Source: Chara braunii
Lineage: Eukaryota; Streptophyta; Charophyceae; Charales; Characeae
NCBI GenBank assembly: GCA_003427395.1
Contig: BFEA01000146.1
Location: 1,792,433-1,819,500 of the forward strand
DNA length: 27,068 nucleotides
Reading direction: 5' to 3'
The translations under genes and the position numbers were made by a program. The notes under the pieces were generated by a model. That model did not search any database and was not told the origin of the DNA. It saw only the letters and a program-made list of their open reading frames with translations. Shown here one piece after another: positions 1-8,774 of the stretch (the stretch's first letter is position 1; the number at the start of each line of letters is the position of its first letter).

Positions 1-314
1 GGGATTCAACGGGATGATTTTTTTTTTTGGTTCACGTGCGTCCAACGCCAAGTCCGTTTTTTTTCTCAACGGGATTCAACGGTGATCCAACGGGATTCAA
101 CGGGGATTCAACGGGGATTCAACGGGATTCAACGGGATGATTTTTTTTTTTGGTTCACGTGCGTCCAACGCCGTGTCCGAGGCCCAATGCACCCTCCCCG
201 TTGAACAATATTCAACCGGGGGGGCCCATTGTACTGTTCAATGGGAATTCAACGGGGCCCCGGGGGCTGTTCAACGGGTACAACGAAGTTAAAACTTTCC
301 CGTTGCCCGTTGAA
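1..314. repeat. Cluster of iterated TTCAACGGG motif
   Basis: The 9-mer TTCAACGGG or its complement CCCGTTGAA occurs about ten times (for example at 5, 96, 107, 118, 128, 197, 248, 270 and 306), in both orientations. A 49-bp segment at 1-49 is repeated exactly at 124-172, including an 11-T run. A stem of GTTGAA (200-205) with TTCAAC (211-216) makes a short hairpin flanked by C and G runs. No gene is seen. By analogy with the other motif clusters in this window it could be the subterminal part of a DNA transposon, but no terminus is visible because the window starts here. Confidence 0.75.
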
Positions 315-443
315 TAGACACATAGCTTGCAACTCGTCGGTGGTTACAGTGCACCCTTGGAAACAAGCAACGAGCTACCAGCAGACACCTTTCAGGTACA
401 GGCAATAACTAATCAAAAAACATTTCCGGATTCAATTCGATAA

Positions 444-971
444 CGTACCAGAGAGCATGGCAGCGTGAAAGAGAGAGTCAGAATGGAATATGGACACTTC
501 AAGGAAGTACAGTGGATAGTCTCAACCCCGGATTTTCTAACACCACAACACAATCAGATGACAGTGGTTTTGGAAACGGGAGACAATTCAGCCCCGTTCA
601 CCTTAGACGAATGGTTCTTTTCGCATGAAAACAAAATCATTAGGATAACAGTGTCAAACAAAAGCAATCCATTATGCTTCAAATACAAATAAAGGGGTCA
701 CTTGAAAACAGATGCCAACTGCCCGAAAACAAGAGAAACTGCAAAACCCAAACCACTTGAAACAGCAAATCTTTTGGAAGTAACCAACAAAAAGGGTTAT
801 TGGTACATCCCATAAAATCAATACGCAGGTTGGGTTTTTAATGACAATCTTGATACCCCGGACTGGGTCTGGACCATCAATGGGGAGCCGACTTCCAGAC
901 CGGATGTGTACCCGCCCTTTGACAGCAGATGGCAAACATTCAAAACAGAACGTGGCACACTGGTGCCTCCT
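444..971 (+). pseudogene. LINE ORF1, N-terminal half, with degenerate zinc knuckle
   Basis: One frame runs from about 444 to 971 with stops at 690 and about 813. Its key feature is the stretch NPLCFKYK, a stop, then KGHLKTDANCP. This is a retroelement zinc knuckle (C-x2-C-x4-H-x4-C) in which the second Cys is Tyr and the last Cys is displaced, embedded in the usual context after a Pro and before a basic segment. L1-type ORF1 proteins bind the element RNA through an RRM-like domain and such a knuckle. After the second stop the frame continues with Trp-rich sequence (DWVW, PPFDSRW) and ends in GTLVPP, where the next insertion begins. After that insertion the same frame resumes with PPKCFTEDL. 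The start codon is unknown, and an ATG at 483 is the first Met in frame. Confidence 0.6.
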
Positions 972-1426
972 CGGTTGAGTTGGATTTGAAGATCTTGACG
1001 ATTTGGGGGGGCCACTGGGGCAGGTGATCTTATAGTCGAATTAGGGAATTCCGACTCCAAATACCCCTCCCCGTTGTGGTGTTGCAAATAGTGATAGCTG
1101 ATGATACGGGTTTTGGGGGGGATATCTCGTTTTCATAAGGGTGAGCAGTTAATCCCCTCACCGGAGGGCAATCAATGCTGCTCACCAGGATATGGACTGC
1201 CGCATGTTCATCCAGTTGATCGTACACATCTTTTGTAGGATTGAAAGGTGGCATGTAGGCTTGACTTCATGACTGTTACTAGTAATCTATGTGCTGTACG
1301 ATGTATCAAAGGGACGCTGGACCCGGTTTCCAGCACGTGTTGCTCCCCACCAATAGATGGAGCCTCCCCGACGGTGCTAGATGTGTCTGCTCTTATCAGC
1401 ACATCTAGCATCCGATAGGGCTGTTC

Positions 1427-1458
<32 letters not shown>
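972..1458 (+). mobile_element. SINE-like A-tailed retroposon, copy A, inserted in LINE ORF1
   Basis: The element is bounded by the direct repeat CCTCCT (966-971 and 1459-1464). Removing it restores the ORF1 reading frame across the join, which fixes the borders independently. It ends in about 27 A. Near its 5' end GGTTGAGTTGG (973-983) resembles a Pol III A box, and a B-box-like TTCCGACTCC (about 1044-1053) follows, but the spacing is longer than in a tRNA. The 3' part contains ACGCTGGACCCGG and CCACCAATAGATGGAGCC (about 1314-1364), shared with copies near 16300 and 24951. Two hairpins are visible: GTGAGCAG/CTGCTCAC (1141-1148 and 1178-1185) and the perfect 11-bp TGCTAGATGTG stem (1375-1385 and 1400-1410). 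The Pol III origin is an inference. Confidence 0.7.
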
Positions 1459-1459
<1 letters not shown>

Positions 1460-2710
1460 CTCCTAAATGCTTCACCGAAGACCTAGTGATACACGTGAAC
1501 GCACTGAAGCAAGAGATCTGGGAGAAAGACTTATCACCAAACCTTCAAACAATACAGGAAACCACAAAACGAGATTGGGTGAACTCAGTCAAATCTAGAA
1601 GAGGAGAAAACAAGAGGGGAACAAACCAAGCAGGAAACATATTCCAAAAGATCACAGAAGGGAAGGGGAAAATCCAACCAAGGGCAGGGGATCGAGGCAG
1701 AGGGAACAAATCAAAGCATGAAAGAGGGCGCAAGAGACACAATGATGAAAAAAGGGGAGGAAGGGGAAAACCCGACAGTGGGGGGCAAGAGGAAACACAT
1801 TGAAGGCCAAAAGGAAAGAGAGGACACAGAGGAGGAACAAGGAAACCCGGAACTGGAGGAGTACCCATGGTCAGGCAAACAGGAAAAGGAACTGTTGGAG
1901 GACATCCAGACCTACGACAGATTAAGACAAGACAATTTTGAGCTACAACTGATTCTGCACAGGGAAGAACAGAAAAGCAAACAGAAAGCAGAAATCCCCA
2001 AACCCATCACAACTAATCCCGCTGTCTGAAAATTCATTCGCTCCATTGGAAAGGGAAGAGGAACTGGCTACCTTGTTCGCAGAAAAATACGCCGCAACCA
2101 AGGAAGATCCGAAAATGGAAGCTGAAGGAGTCAACTCAGGCATGTCGAAGGAGAAAAATCAAAGCAGGGAGGCAAAGTTGCCAAGCTACAAACCTTCGCA
2201 ATTTTTGATAGACCAAGGGAAACAACAGGGGCAGGAGGAGCAAAGCAGGATGTTGTCAACAACCACACAGCTGGGGATTCAAGTTGAGGCACTGTACGCC
2301 CAAAACAACCAGCTAACTGACCTGAACCGGGAAATGTCCCTACACATAGTGACAATCCAGGACTTGCATCACAAGGTTCATGAGGAGTTATGGAAGATGG
2401 CAGAAATAGAAGCAAGCACCCTACTCCCATCAAGAGCGGTAATCATTGTTCAAAAGGACCCGCTAACAGAGGATTGGAAGGTAGCAGTGCACGAATACCT
2501 CTCAGTAATGAGACGGAAATCGGGACAAAAAAGGGAAGACGTGTTGAAAAAGATCAGCAAGTGGAAAAACCAATTTTCATGGGGCGTGCAGACAAACAAC
2601 AAAAGGAAGGAGAGGAGGAACATTTGGAAACAGACAGAGAATCTGAGGGAGAAAATCTAACACAACAGGACGCAAGACCATTGATAGTCTGGTTGGATCA
2701 AGGATCATAA
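1459..2710 (+). pseudogene. LINE ORF1, C-terminal half (charged, coiled coil)
   Basis: The frame resumes after the SINE-like insertion with PPKCFTEDLVIHVNALKQ, then shifts twice (about 1800 to the second frame, about 2035 to the third). The protein is very rich in Lys, Arg, Glu and Gln. The segment at 2046-2660 (204 residues) contains a leucine/isoleucine heptad-like stretch around residues 78-125, suggesting a coiled coil like that used for ORF1p oligomerisation in L1 elements. A basic C-terminus follows (NNKRKERR). 2711-2958 is the ORF1/ORF2 junction; it has only a short open frame (2723-2914) that could be the degenerate end of ORF1. Assignment rests on position between a zinc knuckle and the endonuclease rather than on a recognised domain. 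Confidence 0.55.
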
Positions 2711-2958
2711 CTCTCTGAAGGTTTGCAGTGGAAACCATGGTGGTGGATGGCGGCACTACCAGTAACAGCCCTAGGAGGGGTAACAACCATGACTCAAAAT
2801 GCAGTATCATTTGCAACATTGGTGGAATCAGGATCGTTGGGACAGGATGAGAACAGGCTACCATCCTTTCTCACCCCACTTGAGGAGGACACGGGCAGCA
2901 ACTCTGAGATATAAAAGGATAAACACAAGTCTCAAAGGAAGGTCACTCACAATAAGTC

Positions 2959-3740
2959 ATGAAGGCACCAACGGGGGACCTGGTGATTCAGTCTTGGAAC
3001 GTGAGGGGGTTAGCAACTGTCCTGATAAACCTGCAAAAGTGGAGTTGCTTGCTGAACACAACAGGCTGGAACGGCCCAAACCCCCCGGACTTACTCAGTC
3101 TCCAGGAAACATATATCACTAAAAACTGGCAAACTGTGCTGCAGCAGTTTCAGCATACAGCCCGCAATCAGCCTCAGAAGGCGTCATCACCTTAGTACAC
3201 AACCGCGCACTAGCCACACACCAATTACAAGTAGTATCAACGGTAACGGACCAGTAAGCGGCAGATGGAGTTAACACTCAAGGGAGAAGATATCATTTTA
3301 ATAAATCTATATGCCCCAAACTCACCAACAGAGAGAATGGCCTTTTTCGAAGAGGTAGGAAGTCTAATACAACCGCAAAAACACGTGATTCTGGTGGGAG
3401 ATTGGAACACTACCCCAACCCCCTAGCTAGACAAAATCTCATGGGCACAACAAACCTCGCAAGATCCAGCGGAGACGGCTTTGACCCACTTAGCTACAAA
3501 AAATAACCTTAAAAACCCCTATAGGATCCTTAACCCAAAGAAAAACTATACCTGTATTAGGAAAACAATGCAGGGCAAAACTTCCTTCTCAAGGACATAT
3601 TTCTTCCTCGTATCAGATTCCTTGGAAGGAGCGGTTCTAGACACCACAATAGGAAGAATTCCCCACTATGCGGGATTGATCATAACCCGATTGACATAAA
3701 CTTAGCTCTATCCCTAGATAACTCCCCCGAGAAAAAACTT
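2959..3740 (+). pseudogene. LINE ORF2, AP-endonuclease-like domain (broken)
   Basis: This domain nicks target DNA for target-primed reverse transcription. The ATG at 2959 is followed by LVIQSWNVRGL and then DLLSLQETYI, the N-terminal endonuclease motifs with the catalytic Asn and Glu. After a frameshift near 3163 comes EGVITLVHNRAL, then, after another shift near 3255, INLYAPNSPTER and VILVGDWNTTPTP (the GDWN motif). The frame has a TAG at 3424, continues with SRTYFFLVSDSL and ends at 3697. The terminal catalytic motif DHNPIDINLAL survives in a different frame (from 3678). Nearly all motifs of the family are present but spread over three frames, so the protein cannot be made. Confidence 0.85.
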
Positions 3741-4545
3741 TTTCAAGATGAATACCTCACTTCTCATGTTAGAATCATTCAAACAAGAATTCAAGGTTAG
3801 GTGGGAAGAAATGAAAAAGGAACTGAAAGAGGGAGTTTTGATAAGAGACCTCCCACCTTCCATCCGGGAAATAAGTCACTGGGCGAGTCTTTTCTCAAAA
3901 AAGGAGGCTAGCAGAAGGAGGGCAAGACAACAAAGTCTTGAGGCCACGGTGGAGATCGTAAAATTCAATCTAATATCTAAGCCAGGAGCAAGCCTATATG
4001 AACAGCTTCTCGAGGAAGTGCGTACAAAGCTTAGTCAATGGGCAGAGTGGAGAAGACAAGGGTTAGCCATAAGAGCCAGAGTGAAGGATTGGGAAAGCAA
4101 CGAAAGCATGACAAAATATTCCTTCCAAAGGATTAAAACATGACACAAGAACAACACAATACAAGCCTTAAGGGACTCCCTAGGCAACACGCAAACTTAA
4201 CAAGAAGGTCTATTGAAAGTAGCGTCAGATTTCTACCAGAACCTATACGCGTCTAAATCCTTTCTTGAAAATCTTGGCAACGTGAGGAAAGCAAGAGAAT
4301 TTTTTTTAAAGTACCTAGACAAAAGTATCAATCACGAATCAAAGGAAATCGTATAAAAGGAGATTACAAAGTCGGAACTTTTTGAAGCCCTCCAAAGTAT
4401 GCAGCCTAACAAAACCCCCGGTAGAGACGGGCTTCTCAAGGAGTTTTGGCAAGCTAACTGGCACATAGTAGGGGATACGGTCACCGAATTCTTCAAGGAA
4501 ACTTTCGCTAAAGGCTTTATAGGAGAGGACTTCAATACAGGCGTG
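3741..4545 (+). pseudogene. LINE ORF2, linker and first RT block, truncated by insertion
   Basis: The frame starts with FKMNTSLL, the usual beginning of the linker after the endonuclease. It continues through a helical basic region to MTKYSFQRIKT, then stops at 4141, about 4198 and 4354. The end carries the first RT block: EITKSELFEALQSMQ, then NKTPGRDGLLKEFWQ (equivalent of the KAPGPDG motif), and FIGEDFNTGV. The next codons belong to the 4.3-kb insertion. The reading resumes at 8869 with GVVTLIYKKGD. Except for the three stops this part is in a single frame. The 4141 stop sits where a Trp or Arg is expected. Confidence 0.85.
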
Positions 4546-4620
4546 CTATGAATCCCCCTCGGCGGCGGCCAAGCGGGGCCGACTCCGCGGACGCGGCCAG
4601 TCCGCCGACCTCGCGGACGC
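4546..4620 (+). repeat. Left terminal inverted repeat and GCGGACGC motifs
   Basis: Reading inward, the end shows ATGAA, then CCT and GCGG, then GCGGGGCCGA (from 4573) and GCGGACGC at 4587-4594 and 4613-4620. The same succession is found inward from 8840 on the other strand. The iterated octamer is a plausible transposase-binding site, an inference from how subterminal repeats work in other DNA transposons. Confidence 0.55.
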
Positions 4621-4827
4621 GTCTGTGCGACTTTAATGCCACGTGGCGGTCAGAGGGGAAGGGGTTTGGGGATTCGGGAAGCGCCATGGGGCGGCGCAAC
4701 CCCGGCCCCACCCCCTCGCACACAAAAAAAAAAGAAAAAAAACCAATTTTTAATTTGGGGGGTTGGGCTATACTACAAGGAGAAATGAAGAAAAAAAAAA
4801 TGAACGTTTTTTTTTTTTTCTTCCGTA

Positions 4828-4828
4828 A

Positions 4829-4878
<50 letters not shown>

Positions 4879-4903
4879 GGGGGTGGGGTCGCTCCACCCC
4901 ACC

Positions 4904-4957
<54 letters not shown>

Positions 4958-5204
4958 GGGGGCGGGGTCGCCCCACCCCGCCTTTGATTGATTGATTGAT
5001 TGATTGATTGACTGATTGATTGACGAACGGACGGACGGACGGACGGGCGGACGGGGACGGACGGACGGATGGACGGACCGGACGGACGGACGGACCGGAC
5101 GGACGGACGGACGGACGGACGATTGATTGATTGATTGATTGGTGGGGGAGGGGTCGCCCCGCCCCCCCGCCACCCACCACGCGCTCGCACACACACACAC
5201 ACAC
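4828..5204. repeat. (ATTG)n and (ACGG)n arrays with an embedded hairpin spacer
   Basis: Three (ATTG)n blocks (about 4828-4876, 4907-4955 and 4984-5023) are separated by a 31-bp spacer that recurs at 4876-4906 and 4955-4985, with a degraded third copy at about 5141-5170. The first two spacers fold into 8-bp hairpins, GGTGGGGT/ACCCCACC (4882-4903) and GGCGGGGT/ACCCCGCC (4961-4982). 5026-5120 is an imperfect (ACGG)n block, and an (AC)n run ends the arm. Open frames on the minus strand here are translations of microsatellite, not genes. Confidence 0.9.
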
Positions 5205-5292
5205 TCTTACTATTGGCTATTGAGTAATTTTCAGACCCTTAATGAACCAGTTTTTTACCCAACTAACTGGTTAGTATATATATATATACATA

Positions 5293-5489
5293 TCCTCTTC
5301 TCTCTCTCTGCCTACGGTTTACCGGGCAGTTCTATTTGTGACGATATATATATATATATCCCCTCGTTTGTTGTCCTCTTCTCCCTCTCTGCCTACGGTT
5401 TACCGGGCAGTTCTATTTATATATATCGTCAAATAGAATTGCCCGGTAAACCGTAGGCAGAGAGGGAGAAGAGGACAACAAACGAGGGG
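5293..5489. repeat. 130-bp near-perfect palindrome plus a third copy of its arm
   Basis: A 59-bp arm (5360-5418) and its reverse complement (5431-5489) differ by one base and flank a 12-bp loop. A third, direct copy of the arm lies at 5293-5337, and all are separated by TATATA tracts. Each arm contains TGCCTACGGTTTACCGGGCA. Insertion in (TA)n and the foldback structure resemble a small MITE-like element that inserted next to an earlier copy of itself. Confidence 0.9.
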
Positions 5490-6181
5490 CTGTGACAAAC
5501 TGTTTCGTCGGAGTTTCACCGACTTATATATATATACTTACCGCCCTGGCCTTTCCAATAATTGGTCCTTCAAGCGAAAATTATGAGCTCGACTCTATAT
5601 TTTCGAACCACCCCACTGTTCTTGCTTCCATAGGCCCAATTACGATTCCTCCGGGTACGAAATTCCCAATCAGACCCCAACCCCCGGCTTTCGGCCTGTG
5701 ACCCAGAAAAGAAGCCAATTCGATGCTGAATGGGCTAGTCACACTTACCATTTATCGAGACGGTTAGTCTGACCATTCCCCTTTTTTTCCCCGCCGCGGC
5801 CTGGGTGGTACTCGAATGGTTGTGCGGTACTGCATCTGCGCTCTGCATACCCATTCACAGCCACCATGGTTCGCGCTTCACGGTTCTCTCCACCATTGTT
5901 TCGGCCGCGCTTCGTGAAGTTAGCCCTAAAGTACGTGTCGAAGTCTCGCACAGGGAGCGCCTGTTCATCTTCCTCTTCTTCCTTCATCCGTGGCAGCCAT
6001 GTCGGCAGCATCCTTGTCCCGCACGACAATGGTAATGAATCCCTTTCCTTTTGTAAACCCTTTTCCTTTTACCCCTCCCCCCTCCCCCCCATTCCCCTCC
6101 CCCCTCCTCCATCTTCCTCCTTTCTCATCACTTCCCTCTCACTGCATCAACCCTCTCCTCCCAGTTCGGAACGACAACCGA
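5490..6181 (+). other. Unassigned interior sequence with one plausible first exon
   Basis: The only coding hint is an ATG at 5866 in an excellent initiation context (GCCACCATGG). The frame that follows (to 6031) is Arg/Ser-rich and poor in acidic residues, as in organelle transit peptides. A GT at 6032 and a TTGCTAAC branch-like site with a long pyrimidine tract and TAG at 6276-6278 could remove 247 bases and keep the frame open. It could therefore be a captured host exon, but no protein family is recognised. The frame then enters a (CT)n tract. 5490-5865 shows nothing else. Confidence 0.2.
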
Positions 6182-6255
6182 GGGGTATCTCTCCCCTGAT
6201 GAGCCGGTATAGCAGGAGCCGGCGAAAAAGCTTTTGGGATTTTTTTGCTAACCCC
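6182..6255 (+). ncRNA. Candidate type I hammerhead ribozyme
   Basis: The sequence satisfies every conserved position of a hammerhead self-cleaving RNA. The core CTGATGA (6196-6202) is followed by a perfect 5-bp stem II GCCGG/CCGGC (6203-6207 and 6219-6223) with the usual closing G-C pair, then GAA (6224-6226). Helix III is the short palindrome AAAGCTTT (6227-6234). The cleavage triplet is TTT, with the break predicted after 6235. Stem I is TCCC/GGGA (6192-6195 and 6236-6239), then an internal loop, then GGGGT/ACCCC (6182-6186 and 6251-6255). An internal loop in stem I is where natural type I ribozymes make their contact with loop II. The tiny helix III suggests weak activity as a monomer and possibly activity as a dimer, as known for short-stem-III hammerheads in retroelements. 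Confidence 0.65.
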
Positions 6256-6329
6256 CTTTTTTTTTCCTGGTTTCGTAGACACATCGGGGTCGCATGGACG
6301 AATCTGGGAATTACTTGCTCTTTTCTCAA

Positions 6330-6344
6330 TCTTCCTCTCTTTCT

Positions 6345-6383
<39 letters not shown>

Positions 6384-6430
6384 CCTCTCTCTCCCCTTTC
6401 CCCCTTTCTTCCCCTCCCTTTTTTCTCCCC
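6330..6430. repeat. Pyrimidine tract with (CT)n
   Basis: An uninterrupted (CT)n run of about 30 bases sits in a longer C/T tract. The open frames across it (Ser/Leu/Pro-rich on +, Arg/Glu-rich on -) are artefacts of the repeat. Confidence 0.9.
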
Positions 6431-8190
6431 CTACCAAAATCCCCCTCATCCGTCCCTTCCCTCGAATGGTTCTCCACCTATGTGTGATGGATGTCTAACG
6501 GATCGCCTGCTTTGCTTTGCGTGGCTTTTCTTTGTTTTGCGTTGCTTCGTTGCTTTTTGCTGGTTGTGCTGTGCCACGGCATGCTTGGTTGTCGTAGGAC
6601 TTGCTGTCGGAATCACACATTCGATAGGAGCTTTGCTGACGATGTTCATGGATTTCTCAAGCTTTTATCTAGGAGTTATAACGATCTTCTGCATGCTACT
6701 TGCCACTCTTGCTTTCTTCGAGTTCCTCGATTCAGTAGATCATCGAAGATCTGTTTGCTGCCTTCCATTTTCGCCGAACTCTTCCACCATTCCCACCCCA
6801 TATAGGAAGTGCCCCATTTAGAAGATTTGTGCATGATGGGCTCTCTCGCCGCTTCTCCATCGCCCTCTTTGTTGTTTTTGCTGGCATGCTTCTGTCTGCT
6901 TTCTGTACCGTCTTTTTACTAGTTCGCAATAGTGCATATCCTTCCGCGTCATCAGCCCCCCCTCAATGCCTCCTCCCCGATACTCTGCTACTTTCTGACC
7001 CCCCATGGCGATTCTCCCTGCGCTCACTTGCGATAGTCGCGGTCGTAGTTTTGTTTCTGATCTTTACTCTTACTCTGATGGCAATCTTGGAGGATAAATT
7101 GAGTTTAGTGACAATCTATTCTTCCTATCCCCCTTGACCTATCTCCGTTGCTCTTCTAAGTAGGTGGTAGGAGGAGGTTTTCACGATCTTCCCTCAACTT
7201 GACGGATCTCTCGCCTACGGAATCCACGAAGGAATTCTAGTTATAATGACGAGTTTAATGGAGTATTTGAGATTTTGTTGGCAGTTTGGTCGTGATTTAC
7301 CTTCTCCAATCCCTGGAGTGTGCTTTTACCTCATGGACAACGTTCAACCGGGGTCGCATGGCAGCGTAGTCAGTATGATGACGTATCCCTGCCTTGTTGC
7401 GATCATGCTTTAATGCCCTCCGTTGGAATAATAGGTGGTAGTCATACAGTGCTGTATAACAAGTAGGACAATGGATGATGGATCTCCAAGATCGTGTGGT
7501 TGGATAAGGCACGTTCGGAGAACAGTTTTCGGCATTGAAGTTTCTTCGTGACAAGCTTCGATTGGATTATTGGAACAAATTTCCATACGTAGCTGTGACT
7601 TGTTATAATTCGATCCTTGTTAGTATGGATCATGATAACAATTCCTCTTTGCTGGTCTCGTTCTTTTATGACCACGCTAGTGATTTTTGTCACAATGGTG
7701 CAAACTCCTGCTGTATTTGATTGAAGCTTGATAATCCTCCTCTTGCATCTCTTGCATCCGTTCCTTCCACAAAAATCATGATCTAATTCTTTTGCAAACC
7801 TTTCTTTTCCTTATGCAAATGTATAGTGGATCTCACGTTACCTACTTCCATCCCATGGGTCTGGATTTTCCTACTATCTTTACCCTGTCCTCTGTTCCCC
7901 CTTTCCCCCGTTCTTCTGACCACTCTACCCTCTCACCTTCCTTCTACACAATCCCCGTCTCCACATGGAACTCCTACCTCCATCCATTTGAAGCTATTGG
8001 ATTATTTGGTCCTATTTCTCAACAAATGAATTGAAACGAACGATGTTGGTAGTGGTCTTTCTAGATCATGACGAGATTCGTTGGACTCGTATCAGGTGAT
8101 CATTCGGAAAAGAGTATCGAGTCCCTTGTACATTTATTGTGATGTGTCATATTCTAAACTCGGCTTGCCGCGTCGTTTGTCGAGGTGGAC
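6431..8190. other. Unassigned interior of the 4.3-kb insertion
   Basis: About 1.8 kb of non-repetitive sequence without a recognisable gene. The frames ending at 6821 and 7137 on the + strand encode hydrophobic stretches (for example IALFVVFAGMLLSAFCTVFL near 6850 and LAIVAVVVLFLIFTLTLMAI near 7030) that would span membranes. They are short, lack a family signature and may be pyrimidine-rich noise. The segment 7140-8170 has only short frames on both strands. It could be captured host DNA, and no function is proposed. Confidence 0.3.
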
Positions 8191-8194
8191 TCAT

Positions 8195-8195
<1 letters not shown>

Positions 8196-8254
<59 letters not shown>

Positions 8255-8396
8255 TACCTGTTGTTTGTCTCTCTCTCTCACACATACACACACACACACA
8301 CACACATAGACAGATACACACACACACACACACACACACACTCACTCACTCACTCATTCACTCACTCACTCACAATCAATCAATCAATCAATCAAA
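8196..8396. repeat. (CA)n, (CACT)n and (CAAT)n microsatellites, right arm
   Basis: Long (CA)n runs (8196-8247 and 8279-8341) grade into (CTCA)n and then (CAAT)n (8372-8395). On the other strand the order is (ATTG)n then (TG)n, matching the inward order of the related sequence at 26570-26886 and the (ATTG)n of the left arm. The frames across it encode Thr/His repeats and are not genes. Confidence 0.92.
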
Positions 8397-8700
8397 CCCC
8401 TTTTTTGTTTATTTATTTTGAAATTCTGCAACTGCATTTTTGTAAAACACCTCATACCCCTGCAAAAAACAGAAATTCATTTCTAAAAAAAATACAGGTC
8501 AACTCAGGGACCATATATCTCATGATAAAAAATGACAAAAAAAAAATTCTGCTTTTTTTTTTATATTTTGTTTTTTAATTTTCTTTAAATCCAATTTAGT
8601 TTTTGATTTTTAAAAAATCCTACACATAGTCGGATTACAAAAAAAAAAAAATGGGGTTGTAGGGCTTACAATTCCCTACAACCCCATATTATTATTATTA
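8397..8700 (-). repeat. Dispersed A/T-rich repeat, related in reverse to 26320-26520
   Basis: On the minus strand this stretch lines up with 26332-26510 on the plus strand: ATGGGGTTGTAGGG, then a T run, then TAGGATTT and A-rich sequence, then a segment with GATATATGGTCCC against GATATGGGGTC, and then the (ATTG)n and (TG)n arrays. It contains a perfect 14-bp stem ATGGGGTTGTAGGG/CCCTACAACCCCAT (8651-8664 and 8674-8687) with a 9-base loop. Confidence 0.6.
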
Positions 8701-8774
8701 TTTTTACCTATTATTTAATTCAGGAAAATTCTGGTAAAATCGGGTCCGCGGCGCGGACCAGGACGGCCGCGAAC

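Noticed and set aside
1-172. The 49-bp direct repeat as LTRs of a tiny retroelement
   Set aside because: Too short, no TG/CA ends, and no primer-binding or polypurine site between them.
1098-1125. A second CTGATGA as another hammerhead core
   Set aside because: No complementary stem II and no GAA at a suitable distance.
4532-5204. Minus-strand frames of 143-222 residues rich in Asn-Gln-Ser and Arg-Pro-Ser-Val
   Set aside because: They are translations of (ATTG)n and (ACGG)n microsatellite, open in all three frames at once.
6139-6498. Arg/Glu-rich minus frames across the (CT)n tract as genes
   Set aside because: Open only because of the simple repeat; no motif and overlapping frames on both strands.
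8254-8264. ACTTACCTG as a U1 snRNA 5' end or antisense splice site
   Set aside because: The surrounding sequence is (CA)n, with no other U1 similarity.
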